Source: Pseudodesulfovibrio sediminis (GTDB lineage Bacteria > Desulfobacterota > Desulfovibrionia > Desulfovibrionales > Desulfovibrionaceae). From it: a stretch of DNA of 64,000 bases. Location of the stretch: positions 1,869,001 through 1,933,000 of the forward strand of contig NZ_AP024485.1 in assembly GCF_020886695.1 (NCBI RefSeq), written 5' to 3'. The notes beneath the pieces are model-generated. The model saw nothing but the letters and a program-made list of their open reading frames with translations. It ran no database searches and was not told the origin of the DNA. The translations under genes and the position numbers were made by a program. Of this stretch, positions 35,062 through 43,395 are shown piece after piece. Every line of letters begins with the position of its first letter. Position 1 is the first letter of the stretch.

Positions 35062-36306
35062 ATGTCAAGCATACATATATATTGGGACGAATCACATTTC
35101 TGGGGCCTGCTGGTCACCCGAGCCCTATCGGCATGGGGAATCCGCCACCGTCTGGTGCGAGGGTCAGAAATAGCCGATGGCGCGCTCTCTGGCAAGCTCG
35201 GCGAGCCGCCCGCAGTCCTTATCGTCCCCGGTGGACGGGCCAAAGGCAAAGCGGATCGGCTGGGCGTCAAGGGAATGGATGCCATCTGCGACTTCGTGCA
35301 TGACGGCGGCACGTATATCGGATTCTGCGGCGGTGCCGGACTGGCCCTGTCCGGCCGGTATGGGCTGGGCCTCTCGCCCTGGACCCGCAAGGGATACAAG
35401 AACCGCCTTCACCACTTTCTGTCAGGCCATGTCGAGGCACGGCTGAACACGGCTGACCCGCTGGTCCCCGACGACATGGATCACGGTCTGCTCCCGGTCT
35501 GGTGGCCCGGTCGATTCGACGCCAATGACGATTCTGTCACCGTCCTGGCCCGCTACGGCAAACCCGGCCCGGATTTCTGGGTGGCCGACCTCAACCTCGC
35601 CACCCTGCCCGAAGGCACCATGACCGACTGGGAAAATCTCTACGGGGTGAGCCTGAACCCCGATTTCATGGAAGGGCTGCCCTGCGTGGCGGCCAATGAC
35701 TTCGGCTCCGGCAAGGTCATTTTGAGTTACGCCCATCTGGAAACCCCGGCCTCCGCGCACGCCAACCACCTGCTCGGCCACATCCTGAGTGAAATCCTCG
35801 GCTCGACAGTGGGCGACGCTCCGGTCCCTGCCTGGGATGTCGCAGCCCGCCCGGTACACTGGGAAGACCCGGAACTCATGGCCGCACGGACCGCTATGGA
35901 AAAGATCGTCACCACAGGCTCGGAGCATTTTCTGCTTTTCTGGCGCAATCCATGGCTGCTGGGCTGGCGGCGAGGCATTCCCGGCGCTGGCATCAACTCC
36001 CTCTACTCGCTCATCTGCGAGTCCCTGACCATCCAGCCCGACGATGACACTCGCGCATTCTGGGACGAAAAACGCGACCGGTTCCGGGTACTCATGGAGC
36101 TGCTGGTGGGCGGCCTGACGGGCTATCTGCTGGCCGAACGCCTTTCCATGACCGTATTCCACTCTGACCCCGGCGCCGTCTCCAAGGAAGGCCTTCGGGA
36201 ACAACGCCGCGCGCTCTTCGGCCTGCCGCCCGAGCCGGGGGGCATCTTCGCCGATCTCTCCGCGCTTCTGGAAGAATTGTACTGGCGTCTCTCCAGAACA
36301 TCGTAG
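35062..36306 (+). CDS. BPL_N-domain protein (glutamine-amidotransferase-like)
   Basis: 414 residues. The N-terminal 200 residues match the biotin-protein ligase N-terminal domain fold: VLIVPGGRAKGKADRLGVKGMDAICDFVHDGGTYIGFCGGAGLALS, where GFCGGAG is the nucleophile-elbow-like loop with Cys, followed by GHVEARL. The rest is helical and not recognised. Bacterial stand-alone BPL_N proteins are common in Desulfovibrio, with no known substrate. The ATG at 35062 has only a weak GAGAG site; the frame is open from 35005. It stands alone between valS and the FapA gene. Confidence 0.72.
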   Translation: MSSIHIYWDESHFWGLLVTRALSAWGIRHRLVRGSEIADGALSGKLGEPPAVLIVPGGRAKGKADRLGVKGMDAICDFVHDGGTYIGFCGGAGLALSGRYGLGLSPWTRKGYKNRLHHFLSGHVEARLNTADPLVPDDMDHGLLPVWWPGRFDANDDSVTVLARYGKPGPDFWVADLNLATLPEGTMTDWENLYGVSLNPDFMEGLPCVAANDFGSGKVILSYAHLETPASAHANHLLGHILSEILGSTVGDAPVPAWDVAARPVHWEDPELMAARTAMEKIVTTGSEHFLLFWRNPWLLGWRRGIPGAGINSLYSLICESLTIQPDDDTRAFWDEKRDRFRVLMELLVGGLTGYLLAERLSMTVFHSDPGAVSKEGLREQRRALFGLPPEPGGIFADLSALLEELYWRLSRTS

Positions 36307-36434
36307 CTTTTCTTATCGTTGCCGTTTTTTTCTTATATTTGCCTTGTCTGGGGCTCCTGTGGTAAATATCAAGTTGGTCAAGTGTGCCGTGTGGAGCAAA
36401 AGCTGTATTGTTTTTTTCCTCCCGTGGCGAACCC

Positions 36435-38360
36435 ATGTACCAAGGTGACTGGCAACAAATGACGGATGACAAAACTTTAAGCGACACCCCGGACGCAGTT
36501 TTTCGATTTTCACTGTCCGCAGACGGCATGAAACTCGGCGTCAACCGGTACTTCCCACCCAATGGGGGGAAAGGCCCCAGTGTTGGGCTTATCAAAGCCC
36601 AGGTTGCAGCGGCGGGCGTACAGTTTCCCGTGGACGAGGACGCGGCACAGCGTGTTGTGGACGCCATCGAAGAAGGACGCGAATTCACCGGCATAGCGCT
36701 GGTCCACGGCATCCCGGCCAAGGAGCCGCGGGACGCATCCCTCACAGCCCTGGGCGACCTCGAATATCCGGTTTTCCCCAACGACCAATTCGCCCGTTTC
36801 CGCCCAGCCCAAAAGGCGGAAAACGGCCAGACGATCAACGGCAAAGAGATCAAGCCCAAAGGGAACTTCGTGCCTGAAGAATTAACCGTTGAGGTCGGCG
36901 ATAATGTAACCTGGGATGCGGTCTCCGAATCCTATGTCTCCACAGTCTGGGGCATTGCGCGCCTGAAAGACGACGTGATCTGCGTGGACCAGATTCCCTA
37001 TATCACCGAAGATGAAGTCTCTGTCAGGGGCAACCTGCATCACAAGGATTTTCGCGGCACCCCTATCACCCCTGCCCGGGTGGACAAGGAAATGCGCGAC
37101 ATGGGCGTGCTCATCGATATGGACATGGATCTCATGGACGCCAAGCTCAAGCAGGCCAAGGAGCTGGATATCCCGCTGCTCGACCAGGTCTTTGTTGAAG
37201 GAGCGCACCCTGTTCCGGGCCGCGACGGCTGGTTGGAATACCTCGTGGCCACCCGCGAGGACGCCGGCATCGAAGACGACTCCGGTCGGCTGGATTTCCG
37301 AAATCGGGGCGCCTATCCCATGGTGGAAATCGACCAGATCATCGGACGCCTTCACCTCCCCACGCCGGGCGAAGGCGGTATTGATATTTACGGCAAGACA
37401 ATTCCGGCGCATGGCGGCAAGGATCTGGTCATTCATCTGGGCGAAAACGTCACGCTTCTGGACGACAAGATCACCTATCAGTCCAAGGCCAAAGGCGTGG
37501 TGGTCATGGACAGAGGCGTGCTCTCGGTCACAGACTGCCTGATCATACACGGCAACGTGGATCTTGAATCAGGGAATGTGAAAGTTGAGGAGGGCTCGGT
37601 AAAGGTCAAAGGCTCCATCCAGGCAGGATTTTCCGTTTCCGCGCCCAAACACGTTATCGTGGAAGGGTCCATCGAGTCCGCAACCGTTCATGCCGGCGGT
37701 CTGGTGGAGGTAGCCGGCGGCATCCTCATGCCTGAAGGCGGCCAGGTGACCTGCGGCGGCGACGTCATTGCCAACTTCGCCACCAACGCCAATATCAAGG
37801 CCGATGGCGATGTCTTCATTGCCAATGAAGTCCAGAATTCCATCATCCAGACCAAAGGCCGACTCTATGCGTCATCAGGCAAGGGCATCATCATTGGTGG
37901 CGGCATCATCACCGGGAAAGGCCTGGAAGCCAACGAGCTTGGCTCGGAACTGGGTGTGGCAACCCGTGTCGGCGTATTGATCAATGACGAAGAAGACGAA
38001 AAACTACACCTTGAACGGGCCAAAGTGGTCAAGGCGATCAAGAAGGTTGATGACGCGCTGGGGACAGAGCCGCCCGAAGTCATCCTCATGCGCACGCCCG
38101 AGGCCAAAAAAGCAGCCGTGGCCGAAGTCCTCAAGCACCGGTCCACACTGCTACAGCGGCGCAAGGTCCTCTCCGAACAGATCAATCAGTTGAACCTGAC
38201 CCGTCAAAAGGAGCTGGAAGGGGTGACCATCTCGGCAAAACGGTTTCTCCATCCCGGCATCAGCGTTCGGTTTGGCAAGAAAGTTTTTGAGATACAAAAA
38301 CGAATGGAAGCCAGCGTCCTGTACTGGGACCCCACCAACCGCAAGATCGCCATCAAATAG
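36435..38360 (+). CDS. FapA family protein (DUF342)
   Basis: 641 residues. After an N-terminal helical and mixed domain, residues 330-540 form a right-handed parallel beta-helix of repeating short strands (GNVDLESGNVKVEEGSVKVKGSIQAGFSV ... GGLVEVAGGI ... GGDVIANFATNANIKADGDVFIANEV), the flagellar-assembly protein A layout. The C-terminal part is coiled coil. Such proteins form polymers and several are linked to flagella and polar assembly. The start could be 36435 or 36459; neither has a strong ribosome site. Confidence 0.85.
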   Translation: MYQGDWQQMTDDKTLSDTPDAVFRFSLSADGMKLGVNRYFPPNGGKGPSVGLIKAQVAAAGVQFPVDEDAAQRVVDAIEEGREFTGIALVHGIPAKEPRDASLTALGDLEYPVFPNDQFARFRPAQKAENGQTINGKEIKPKGNFVPEELTVEVGDNVTWDAVSESYVSTVWGIARLKDDVICVDQIPYITEDEVSVRGNLHHKDFRGTPITPARVDKEMRDMGVLIDMDMDLMDAKLKQAKELDIPLLDQVFVEGAHPVPGRDGWLEYLVATREDAGIEDDSGRLDFRNRGAYPMVEIDQIIGRLHLPTPGEGGIDIYGKTIPAHGGKDLVIHLGENVTLLDDKITYQSKAKGVVVMDRGVLSVTDCLIIHGNVDLESGNVKVEEGSVKVKGSIQAGFSVSAPKHVIVEGSIESATVHAGGLVEVAGGILMPEGGQVTCGGDVIANFATNANIKADGDVFIANEVQNSIIQTKGRLYASSGKGIIIGGGIITGKGLEANELGSELGVATRVGVLINDEEDEKLHLERAKVVKAIKKVDDALGTEPPEVILMRTPEAKKAAVAEVLKHRSTLLQRRKVLSEQINQLNLTRQKELEGVTISAKRFLHPGISVRFGKKVFEIQKRMEASVLYWDPTNRKIAIK

Positions 38361-38368
38361 CCCTGAAG

Positions 38369-39115
38369 CTATTCCGGGTAATCCACGCGCACCAGCGTCA
38401 ACCCCTGTGGCGGCACCGTTGCCGGGGCCTGCGTACGGTCCTTTGAGTCCAAAATACGTTTGACATCTTCCGGCGTCATCCTGCCGCGCCCACAGGCCAC
38501 AAGGCATCCCATCAGGTTGCGCACCATCTGCTTCAGGAACCCGTTGGCCGTGAACCGCCAGACCGACTCATATTCGGTACCCCCCGGATGGCGGGAAATC
38601 TCCATGAGGTTCCTGACCGAGGTCTTGAGGACCGTCCCCATATTCTGAAAAGCGGAGAAATCATGCTCACCCACCAGAACGCGGGCAGCCTCTTCCATGG
38701 GAACGAAATCAACAGCTCCGCACTGCCAGACATACCGGCTGCGCTGCGGCAGACAGAACTCCCGCTTATGCCAGAGGGTGTACTCGTAGGTCTTGATGCT
38801 GTGGGAATAGCGGACATGAAAATCATTGGGGACAATGGCACAGTCCACCACCCGGATATCGGGCGGAAGCAGTGAGTTCAACCCCCGCTGCCACTGGATG
38901 CCATGGCGATCATTGGCACAGTCGAAATGCACTGCCAGCCCGAGGGCGTGCACCCCGGCATCCGTCCGGCCGGAACCGTGCACGCGGGGCGCCGTACCAA
39001 GAATCTTGGCCAGCGCCTTTTCCAGCTCGGCCTGTACGGTAGGACCGTTGGGCTGAATCTGCCAGCCGCAATATTCCGTGCCGTCATAGGCCAGTATGAG
39101 CTTGATACGAATCAT
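38369..39115 (-). CDS. truA: tRNA pseudouridine(38-40) synthase
   Basis: 248 residues. TruA isomerises uridines 38-40 of tRNA anticodon arms. The N-terminal strand is RIKLILAYDGTEYCGWQIQPNGPTVQ, the catalytic Asp is D52 in GSGRTDAGVHALG, followed by SIKTYEYTLWH, DFSAFQ and FLKQMVRNLMGCLV. The ATG at 39115 gives the correct family length; the upstream open extension is not conserved in kind. It is the last gene of a minus-strand run with the small secreted protein, the permease and panB. Confidence 0.96.
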   Translation of the reverse strand: MIRIKLILAYDGTEYCGWQIQPNGPTVQAELEKALAKILGTAPRVHGSGRTDAGVHALGLAVHFDCANDRHGIQWQRGLNSLLPPDIRVVDCAIVPNDFHVRYSHSIKTYEYTLWHKREFCLPQRSRYVWQCGAVDFVPMEEAARVLVGEHDFSAFQNMGTVLKTSVRNLMEISRHPGGTEYESVWRFTANGFLKQMVRNLMGCLVACGRGRMTPEDVKRILDSKDRTQAPATVPPQGLTLVRVDYPE

Positions 39116-39129
39116 CGGAGCCTCACGGA

Positions 39130-39441
39130 CTACTCTGCGGAGTCTACCAACTCTGAGGACAGCGAATCCAGCGTCGAGCTGTACGGGAACCGCACGAGCA
39201 CCTCGGCCTCGGTGGAGACATCCTTGAGCACCAGCGCCTGGCACAACAGGTTCTCCGGACCGGACGTCTGCTCGCAGGCAGACTCGGCGTTCTCCAGAAA
39301 ACCCATGCCGTCGGGCCGGGGGATGACCACGGTCTTCCCCTTGGTCACGAACCCCATGGGCGGTATGACAAACACGGTCACCTTGGTGGAAACGACAAAA
39401 ATGATTCCGGCAACAATCAGTAATAACAAAAACTTTTTCAT
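39130..39441 (-). CDS. Small membrane-anchored or secreted protein
   Basis: 103 residues. Residues 3-22 form one hydrophobic helix (FLLLLIVAGIIFVVSTKVTV), either a signal anchor or uncleaved signal. The remainder includes RPDGMGFLENAESACEQ, which holds one of two Cys that may pair (C57 region, LLCQAL). I do not recognise the family. Position between the permease and truA and tight spacing suggest one transcript. Confidence 0.65.
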   Translation of the reverse strand: MKKFLLLLIVAGIIFVVSTKVTVFVIPPMGFVTKGKTVVIPRPDGMGFLENAESACEQTSGPENLLCQALVLKDVSTEAEVLVRFPYSSTLDSLSSELVDSAE

Positions 39442-39452
39442 GGAAAAGGCTC

Positions 39453-40487
39453 CTACAACAGCAGTGCGAATCCGCGTTGAATAGCAGACATCAACGCATT
39501 GGACAATTCAATGAGGCGGTCGGCAGTCACGGCATAGACCACGCCCACCAGGGCGATGGAGAGGCTGCGCGTCACCTGATTATACAGGATCAGCTTGAAC
39601 GCCATGCGCGCCTTGAAAATGCCTGCATAGTAGGGGAACTGATGCCGAAATGCGCGCATGGGCGACGACAGGACATTGCCGAGCATAAGCGCGAGCACCA
39701 CCTGTGTTTCGGTCAGGCTGGTATCCGTCAACATGGCACCGGCTGCGGCCAGCCCGGCGGTGAATTCCGATGCCATGTGGAACGCCACGATACCGAGGGC
39801 CTCGGGCGGCAGAAAGGAAAAGAATGAAACCGACCCTGCCATATATTCCTGCAACCACATAAAGGCTCCGGCCTGCTTAAGAAAAAAGAACAGGGTGTAA
39901 ATGGGACAGGTCAGATACAACACCTTGGGCAGGCGCTTGGCAAATCGCTTCCAGGCCTTTTTCAACACTGAAGATCGGTCCCGCTTCTTCTCCATTTCCT
40001 CCAGCTCGCAGGGCAGGCACCCGTCAGGGCGGGGCGGCAGCAGAAACTTGCCCGAAAAGACGATAACCATTGTACGCAGGATGGAAGCAAAAGCCGTCAG
40101 CCCGACGTACACTCCGGCAGCACTGCCGACAAACGGCCAGGCTATGAAGAAAATCGTCGGCAAGTGCAGAAAATATGTGGGCAACGAGTTGAACAGGTTG
40201 GAGAGGATCAGTTCCCTGTCCGAGATCCTGCCCGATTCATGCGCCTCGGCAAGCATGGTGTTTGCCGACACCCCCGAGAAAAAGGCCATGGTAAAGCTGG
40301 CCCCGGACACATCCTGCAACCGGGCGCGACGGGCCAGCGGAGCAGCCAGCTTGGCGGCATAGCGCGTCCAGTGGAGGGACTCGATGAGAATGCCGACGAG
40401 CAACCCGACCGAGATGAAAAAGGTCAGCCGGATAAGCGGCCAAAAAAGCCCGCTCCAGAGAACGGGCCAGGAGAAATCGAATTCCAT
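39453..40487 (-). CDS. Nucleoside-recognition (Gate) domain membrane permease
   Basis: 344 residues with about eight membrane helices. Two Gate-like halves can be seen: FSGVSANTMLAEAHESGRISDRELILSNLFNSLPTYFLHLP and the later FHMASEFTAGLAAAGAMLTD ... ALMLGNVLSSPMRAFRHQFPYY. A cytosolic loop has CLPCELEEMEKKRDRS. Such proteins are commonly labelled nucleoside-recognition or ferrous-iron-transport-like. No substrate is shown by context. Its ATG directly abuts the panB stop (TAGATG). Confidence 0.78.
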   Translation of the reverse strand: MEFDFSWPVLWSGLFWPLIRLTFFISVGLLVGILIESLHWTRYAAKLAAPLARRARLQDVSGASFTMAFFSGVSANTMLAEAHESGRISDRELILSNLFNSLPTYFLHLPTIFFIAWPFVGSAAGVYVGLTAFASILRTMVIVFSGKFLLPPRPDGCLPCELEEMEKKRDRSSVLKKAWKRFAKRLPKVLYLTCPIYTLFFFLKQAGAFMWLQEYMAGSVSFFSFLPPEALGIVAFHMASEFTAGLAAAGAMLTDTSLTETQVVLALMLGNVLSSPMRAFRHQFPYYAGIFKARMAFKLILYNQVTRSLSIALVGVVYAVTADRLIELSNALMSAIQRGFALLL

Positions 40488-41372
40488 CTATTTTTTCTTT
40501 GCCTTGACCTTGATCTTGCGGACCTGAGCCAACTGATCATCAGGCATGTAGAAGGTGTTCTTGTCGCCAGGGAACGTGGTACGCCGTACATCATCGCAAT
40601 ACCGCTCAAGGGCGGTCACGGCCTCTTCGCCCAGTTCCGCGAAACGGCGCACGAACTTGGGCGTAAACCGATCGAACATGCCGAGCACGTCATGATACAC
40701 GAGCACCTGGCCGTCAGTGACATTGCCAGCGCCGATACCGATGGTCGGGATGCTCACCGACTCGGTAATGAGCTGGGCGGATTCCACCGGGATAGCTTCA
40801 AGCACAACGCAAAATGCGCCCGCCGCTTCCACGGCCTGCGCGTCCTCAATGAGCGCGCGGGTGGCCTCGGCAGACTTTCCCTGGGCCTTGAATCCGCCAA
40901 ACCGGGCCACATGCTGGGGGGTGAGCCCCACATGCGCCATCACGGGAATGCCCGCATCCGTCATGGCCTTGATCTGTGGCGCCACAGGCACGCCGCCCTC
41001 CAGTTTGACCGCCTTGGCATGGCCTTCGGCGATGAGTCGGCCACTGTTTTTCAGGGCCAGCTCCACAGTGGCAAAGGACATGAACGGCAAGTCCGCGACA
41101 ACCAGTGCCCGCTTCACGCCCCGACTGGTGGCCCGTGTATGATGGACCATCTCGTCCACGGTCACGGACAGGGTATCCTCATGCCCCAACACGACCATGG
41201 CCAGAGAATCGCCCACCAGAACCAGATCGACACCGGCTTTGTCAGCGATCATCCCTGACGAATAGTCATAGGCAGTCATGCAGCAGATTTTCTCGCCGCC
41301 CTTCATTGCCTGAATGGTGGGTGCGGTCACGGTCACGGTCTTTTTCTTGGAAGTCTTGTCTGTAGTGCTCAT
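40488..41372 (-). CDS. panB: 3-methyl-2-oxobutanoate hydroxymethyltransferase
   Basis: 294 residues. PanB makes ketopantoate from alpha-ketoisovalerate and methylene-THF on the way to pantothenate and CoA. Diagnostic parts: MTAYDYSSGMIADKAGVDLVLVGDSLAMVVLGH, VVADLPFMSF, AVKLEGG, AHVGLTPQHVARFGGFKAQG, IPTIGIGAGNVTDGQVLVYHDVLGMF. It is first in a minus-strand run (panB, permease, small protein, truA). panC is not in the window. An in-frame TTG at 41408 is less likely as start. Confidence 0.95.
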   Translation of the reverse strand: MSTTDKTSKKKTVTVTAPTIQAMKGGEKICCMTAYDYSSGMIADKAGVDLVLVGDSLAMVVLGHEDTLSVTVDEMVHHTRATSRGVKRALVVADLPFMSFATVELALKNSGRLIAEGHAKAVKLEGGVPVAPQIKAMTDAGIPVMAHVGLTPQHVARFGGFKAQGKSAEATRALIEDAQAVEAAGAFCVVLEAIPVESAQLITESVSIPTIGIGAGNVTDGQVLVYHDVLGMFDRFTPKFVRRFAELGEEAVTALERYCDDVRRTTFPGDKNTFYMPDDQLAQVRKIKVKAKKK

Positions 41373-41469
41373 GGCCGGGAGAGTATGACTGCAAACGGTC
41401 CGAGTCAAGGAGAGTCAGAAGAGGAATACACCTCTGGTAAAAGGAATGAACCGGAGACACGCCTCCACG

Positions 41470-41507
41470 AAAAAAGGGCGACCGGAGTCACTCCGATCGC
41501 CCTTTTG
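41470..41507 (-). terminator. Intrinsic terminator of the S24-like repressor gene
   Basis: AAAAGGGCGA ... TCGCCCTTTT with inner CGGAG/CTCCG pairs, loop of 3, followed on the minus strand by T-rich sequence (41470-41475). Confidence 0.8.
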
Positions 41508-41526
41508 GGATGTACTTGTAATGCAA

Positions 41527-42249
41527 CTACATGACAGTAAGGTTCTGCAGCACCCAGATAACCCGACCGATCGTGCGGGAATCCATCTCGGAAGCCTTGA
41601 CCTCAAGGTCGGAATATTTGTCGTTGTCAGCTTTCAGCAGGAAGGTTTCTCCCTGATGATAGACCCGACGGATGGTCAAACCCTGATGCGGGAAATAGAC
41701 CGCACACAAATCGCCGTCAGGATGCTCTTTCTGATCCCGATCAATACCGACAAAGGCACCGCGTGCAATAACCGGCTCCATGCTGGAGGAATCGGCTTTC
41801 ACCACCAACAGCTTGGGGCGGCAAAAGGACTCCGGCACGGAAAGCTCTTCAATGGACTTGGCTTCCCATGTATCGGCTTCCTTGTCGGCGCCTGCCATGG
41901 TGGACACAGGCATGACACGACCGCGGGAATTCATGCGACCGTAGGGGGCGGGTGTCTCACGCAGCAGCGTATCTGCCGGGACTTTGCCCTTGTCTGCATC
42001 AATATACACCGGCTCCACGCCTTCAGACAACCAGTCTGGGTCAAGTCCATGGCTGCGGTACAGTTTCAGGAACCAGTCTGCAGGGATAGAACAACGACGT
42101 TTGGCATCTGAAATACTTGACTGACGGACATCCAGTACTTCTGCAAGCTGGACCTGAGTCCGTGCACCGGTCGCTTTTTTGATTCGCTCAAGGGCTTCTT
42201 CAAACCACTTAAGCTGCGCTTCATCACACCGTCTTTTCTTCTTGGGCAT
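41527..42249 (-). CDS. Phage CI-type repressor with S24 peptidase-like domain
   Basis: 240 residues. The N-terminal helix-turn-helix (RTQVQLAEVLDVRQSSISDAKRR, 31-52) fits the phage CI repressor DNA-binding family. A C-terminal S24/LexA-like domain has a plausible cleavage pair A119-G120 (STMAGAD) and the catalytic-type Ser156 in SSSMEP. The position of the catalytic Lys, TVKRL in LexA, reads TIRRV (R194), so self-cleavage is doubtful. No other phage genes are near. AAGGAG precedes the ATG, and a 21-bp dyad (42287-42307) lies in its promoter region. Confidence 0.85.
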   Translation of the reverse strand: MPKKKRRCDEAQLKWFEEALERIKKATGARTQVQLAEVLDVRQSSISDAKRRCSIPADWFLKLYRSHGLDPDWLSEGVEPVYIDADKGKVPADTLLRETPAPYGRMNSRGRVMPVSTMAGADKEADTWEAKSIEELSVPESFCRPKLLVVKADSSSMEPVIARGAFVGIDRDQKEHPDGDLCAVYFPHQGLTIRRVYHQGETFLLKADNDKYSDLEVKASEMDSRTIGRVIWVLQNLTVM

Positions 42250-42286
42250 ATAAGCTCCTTATCACAATATGACAGATATCGACATG

Positions 42287-42307
42287 GTGTATCAACCTCA
42301 GATACAC
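42287..42307. promoter_or_regulatory. Inverted repeat, probable operator of the S24-like repressor
   Basis: GTGTATC-AACCTCA-GATACAC: perfect 7-bp arms with a 7-bp spacer, 38 bp upstream of the repressor start codon, overlapping the likely promoter (TTGATT on the minus strand just upstream). This fits a dimeric repressor binding its own promoter. Confidence 0.6.
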
Positions 42308-42472
42308 AAATCAATAGTTTAGACTTTGTAGACTCTTCTAAGTAATTTTCCCGTCTGCAAACACACGTATGACCGCTGTATTTATTGCGCTTAGGAAAAA
42401 CTCCCGTTGAACTTGGGAAAATCTCCCGCTCTTGTCAAGTTTTTTGGAGTTCCGATCTTGTCCCAAAAGAAA

Positions 42473-42503
42473 CGGGTGCAGTCAACTAGAATGACCGCAC
42501 CCG
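42473..42503 (-). terminator. Hairpin terminator of hflKC
   Basis: CGGGTGC-A-GTCA ... TGAC-C-GCACCCG, loop ACTAGAA. On the minus strand it is followed by TTTCTTTT. It lies 28 bp after the hflC stop. Confidence 0.65.
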
Positions 42504-42530
42504 ACAGGTGTTCAAATGCACAAGTGAAGG

Positions 42531-43382
42531 CTACTGCATATAATCCAGGAACGGACTCTTAGGAGTCAGGATGAAACGGGAGTTCGCATCAAACCCCTTT
42601 CGGTATGCTTCCAGGCTTCTGGTAAAGGCGTAGAACTCGGGAGATTGGCCCAGGGCGTCAGCGTAGATCTTGGTGGCCAGGCCGTCGCCTTCACCACGCA
42701 CGATCTCTGCCTGCTTGTTCGCATCGGCAAGGATGATGCTCCGCTCCTTGTCAGCCGTGGCAATGAGCCTGGCCGAGGCTTCACGCCCTTCCGACCGGTA
42801 TTGCTTGGCCTGACGTTCACGTTCGGCCTTCATGCGGCCGAAGATGGAACGTTCGTTCTCGGCAGGCAGATCCGTGCGCTTGATGCGCACGTCGATCACT
42901 TCAATGCCATAGGACGCGAGCAGCTCGGCTGACCGAGTCGTCACGGCCCCCATGATTTCCTTGCGTTTGTGGGACACCACTTCAATGAGGGTGTAGCGAC
43001 CGAGGGCCACGCGGAGCTGGGAACGAACGATATCGTCCAGCCGTGCGCGAGCGCCCTGGATGGTGCGGACCTTGGTATAGAAGGTCAATGGGTCCACAAT
43101 GCGCCATTTGGTATAGGAATCCACTTCCATGTATTTTTTGTCAGTGGTGGTAATTTCTTCAGGGTTGGCGTCAAAGTCCAGAATACGAGCGTCAAAGAAA
43201 ACGACATTCTGGACAAGGGGCAACTTGAAGTGCAGGCCGGGGCCGAGCTCTTTGCTACCCACCGGACGACCAAGTTGGATGACGATGGCCTTCTGGGTCT
43301 GATCCACTGTGAAGGCGGCCGAGGCCAGGACAAACAGTCCGATGACCACTGCGATGAGAAGGACTATGGTTCTTTTTTTCAT
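42531..43382 (-). CDS. hflC: Protease modulator HflC
   Basis: 283 residues. One N-terminal membrane segment (TIVLLIAVVIGLFVLASAAF) is followed by a SPFH/band-7 domain (FTVDQTQKAIVIQLGRPVGSKELGPGLHFKLPLVQNV) and a long helix (GRMKAERERQAKQYRSEGREASA). HflC forms a large periplasmic assembly with HflK that surrounds FtsH and limits its access to membrane substrates. It is 13 bp downstream of hflK. ftsH is not in this window. Confidence 0.93.
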   Translation of the reverse strand: MKKRTIVLLIAVVIGLFVLASAAFTVDQTQKAIVIQLGRPVGSKELGPGLHFKLPLVQNVVFFDARILDFDANPEEITTTDKKYMEVDSYTKWRIVDPLTFYTKVRTIQGARARLDDIVRSQLRVALGRYTLIEVVSHKRKEIMGAVTTRSAELLASYGIEVIDVRIKRTDLPAENERSIFGRMKAERERQAKQYRSEGREASARLIATADKERSIILADANKQAEIVRGEGDGLATKIYADALGQSPEFYAFTRSLEAYRKGFDANSRFILTPKSPFLDYMQ

Positions 43383-43395
43383 TATATCACCTGCC

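Noticed and set aside
30451-41372. Possible B12 or purine riboswitch in the gaps before cobA-hemD, purN and panB
   Set aside because: No B12-box-like or purine-aptamer consensus could be found by eye; only hairpins were seen.
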